Made by a program: the position numbers and the translations under genes. Under the pieces are notes generated by a model that worked only from the letters and a program-made list of their open reading frames with translations, had not been told where the DNA came from and did no database searches. 64,000 nucleotides of DNA from Lophius americanus (Eukaryota > Chordata > Actinopteri > Lophiiformes > Lophiidae). The stretch lies in the NCBI GenBank assembly GCA_037951165.1, contig JBBDHG010000015.1:9156501-9220500 (forward strand), written 5' to 3'. Of the stretch, positions 61,721-64,000 are shown in pieces (position 1 is the stretch's first letter; every line of letters begins with the position of its first letter).

Positions 61721-63119
61721 GATTTACCTCCCAAAGACTAGAATGTCAAGATCCATAACTTTAGTATGCAGCCTCTTTGAGCCTGAATCCTTATCTTGAA
61801 GATAAATTGAGTAAGAAAGTGTTTTTGTTGAAAAAAGAGATATGATTTTGTTTTTTCATGCTGAACGAAGCGAAAATGTATTTTTAAGCGTGTGATTGTT
61901 TAGTGTGCGTTTAGGTGTGCTGGTGTCACTCCTCATGTGATTATTATGTGAAGTTATGCTTGTGTACGTATGAATAAATTAAAAAATACCCAACTCGCTA
62001 TCAAAACTGAATAAACTGAAATTTGCTTTGAAAATGAGACGTATCCATTTGTGCTCCTTGAAATATCCCTAAATCCCAGAGGATTGACGTCTCCGCTCAT
62101 TGTGGTGGAGGTCTGTGTTCTGGAGAGGCTGATGAAAGGAGAATCCAACAGGAGCAGCACGGCTGTACACTCTCCAGCTGTTCAGAAAGACGACTCCGCT
62201 GCGATCAAAAGAAGACTCCCAACGGATCCGTGAACTCTTTACTGCGTGGTTCATCTGTTAACGTCTGCCGTAATCTTATAGGAGCTCTAATTCCTTGCCG
62301 TCGGGTTTGATTTGAATGACAGGAACATCAGCAGCCGTAAAATAAATATCCAAGACTGCGTTTTAAGCTTAGTTTAAGCGTTCCTTCCTTACACTTTAGA
62401 CATGTTCATTTAGATGCAGTTAAAACGTCTCTTTGATCAGACGGACTGGGAGTGGATGTATTTGACTGTTACTTGGAAATAACAAATCATTATTCTACCT
62501 CTGAACAAATCAAAAGATTATTTTCTTGACCTAAGCCTTGAATTCTATGATTGACTGACTGATAAATGGATTGGCCAATAGCCGCCATGACATCTCATGT
62601 GTGTAAAGATCCCCAGGGTTAGTCAATATCTACCTGATACATTAGAAAATTAACCCAACATAAAATATTTTTTTATTATAGATCCTCTCATCTGTGATGC
62701 AAGAGTAGAGAACCCCATGTTATGTGTTAATCAAACTTAATTTACAAAGGAGCTGTAAAACTATTTTCATTCCACTCATTGTGTTTTACATGCAGTTAAA
62801 GAAAGTAAAGAAGCTTAAGAAGCACATAGAGCGTAATGCACACCATTTAGAGACTAAATTGTTCAGAGCTAAGATGGACAAAATGAGAGCCAACACAAGC
62901 AAGAAGATAAAAGGAATGAAATAATGGCATACTTAATATAAGTAATTGTTATAATAAAACAGGCTACCGCTTCCCACAGGTGAATGGGTATTACTGAGCG
63001 ACACTGATGTTTAAAATACTCTACCCTTTTAAAGCTCTGCTAGAAAGTAAATCAAGCACTCTCCAAACCACTGTCTGACCAATCCCAGCAAACATTTCCT
63101 TGGAGTGTCGCTAACACTC

Positions 63120-63430
63120 CAAGTTAGGCTAATAAGCCTAACGCTAAAATCAAAGACATGGGAGAGGGTTGAACCGAAAACAAAATGTCTGGAGCAGCAG
63201 GAGGCGAAGAGCTCGCCCGGATCATTATCCAGTGTTTGGAAGTATTTCAGATTTACGGTGAGTGATATTAAGAATAAGATACAAAGAGAGCTATGCAGTT
63301 GTGTCCGCCACGAGAAGCAAAACTACTTTTTGATTGAATTAATAATTAATCCATTATTATATTATAAATTATCTCAATACTGTTCAAATCATCTGGATTA
63401 CCATTTTGGTCATAATCACACAGCCCTTTT
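63120..63430 (+). pseudogene. hAT element fragment with BED-finger-like remnant
   Basis: ATGTCTGGAGCAGCAGGAGG starts a frame (MSGAAGGEELA) typical of ZBED-like hAT transposases. In another frame SLSSVWKYFRFTVSDIKNK followed by ELCS looks like a BED finger start ('S.VWKYFGF......C..C'). The right end ATTACCATTTTGGTCATAAT then CACACAGCCC matches a hAT terminus from fish (inverse of 'GGGCTG...GATTATGACCAAAATGGTAAT'). Only about 0.3 kb remains. Confidence 0.5.
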
Positions 63431-63439
63431 ATAAAATGT

Positions 63440-64000
63440 AGTTAAATCAAGTTAAATTAATAATGAAGCAAATATAAATAGGGATGACTAATAAATACTG
63501 AAACCATAAAGTTAATAGAAAGTGCATAAAAGCTACATTGAATGATGGCTTTTAGTTTTTATATTTTAATATACCTATATTGAAGGCTTATTATCTAGAT
63601 TTAAAGATCTAGACCAATGAAAGAATCAAATAGTGTGTCTCAACTCTGAATCAACCTACCAGGAGAAAGTTACAGATTCATTCTTTTTCTGCTGCTCCTT
63701 CTCCAGAGCAAGGTGACACTGGGGTTGTAGCTGGAGTTAGACTTATTTTTCATGTATTTCTCTTCTGTTCTTTTTTGTTTTATTGTATCTATTTTGTGAT
63801 TTGATGTTGTCTTGATTTATTTTCTTTGGTTTTTGCTAGTGGTTCTCCTTCTTTTTCTTTTATATTTGTCATTTATTTTATTTTTGCCCTTTACTATACT
63901 TTATTTATGTGTTTTTTATCATTAATTCTTGTCTTTTCTTCACTTTTGTTCATCTTGTTTTATACAATCTGCTGTGCATCTTATGTCTTTTTGTCAACTT
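63440..64000. other. AT-rich terminal stretch
   Basis: AT-rich DNA ending in a long T-rich region (about 63730-64000). No gene or named element is seen. Confidence 0.5.

Overview
This is vertebrate, almost certainly teleost (probably percomorph) nuclear DNA. The grounds are an ADAM-family gene split by GT-AG introns and a repeat content typical of fish genomes: tRNA-derived SINEs ending in CAGTCCATTTACC, L2/Rex1-type and RTE-type LINEs, a Penelope-like relic, several hAT and Tc1/mariner families, MITEs and long microsatellites. There is no operon structure and no long intact ORF. Most open frames in the window are chance frames or pieces of dead transposons.

The only host gene I can support lies on the minus strand. 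Seven exons between 34374 and 1714 read in order as the pro-domain and the first part of the metalloprotease domain of a meltrin-group ADAM (ADAM12/19/33). Sequence signatures recalled from the family place it closest to ADAM33, known as ADAM13 in frogs. All seven exons have AG acceptors and GT donors, and their phases join without a break: 725 nt in total, or 241 codons plus two bases. The product carries a cysteine-switch motif (NCGHG) in the pro-domain. An RVKR proprotein-convertase site spans the junction of the fourth and fifth exons seen here. The catalytic HExxH exon and the disintegrin, cysteine-rich, EGF, transmembrane and tail exons lie beyond position 1. The signal-peptide exon and the exon after it were not found and lie above 34374, inside or outside the window.

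Layout: 1-1713, intron after the last visible exon; 1714-2990, three closely spaced exons with a SINE between two of them; 2991-5628, intron with a hAT transposase relic and a G-quadruplex-like tract; 5629-5812, exon; 5813-11993, intron; 11994-12070, exon; 12071-14551, intron with a composite fold-back; 14552-14633, exon; 14634-34297, a 19.7 kb intron packed with dead transposons (Penelope-like, SINEs, a possible retropepsin relic, a MITE, a 2.5 kb LINE and Tc1 elements of two families); 34298-34374, exon; 34375-64000, DNA upstream of that exon (first introns and/or 5' flank), again rich in repeats. The last stretch contains three hAT derivatives with exact 8-bp target duplications, one of them inserted into an older LINE.

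I see no evidence of a novel multi-gene system. The observations most worth checking are the ADAM33-like gene itself, the nested hAT insertions with intact duplications, the TAGGTGGG MITE pair, the composite fold-back near 13.3 kb, an unassigned coding-like block at 17.6 kb, and several AT-rich, homeobox-site-rich blocks that could be conserved non-coding elements.
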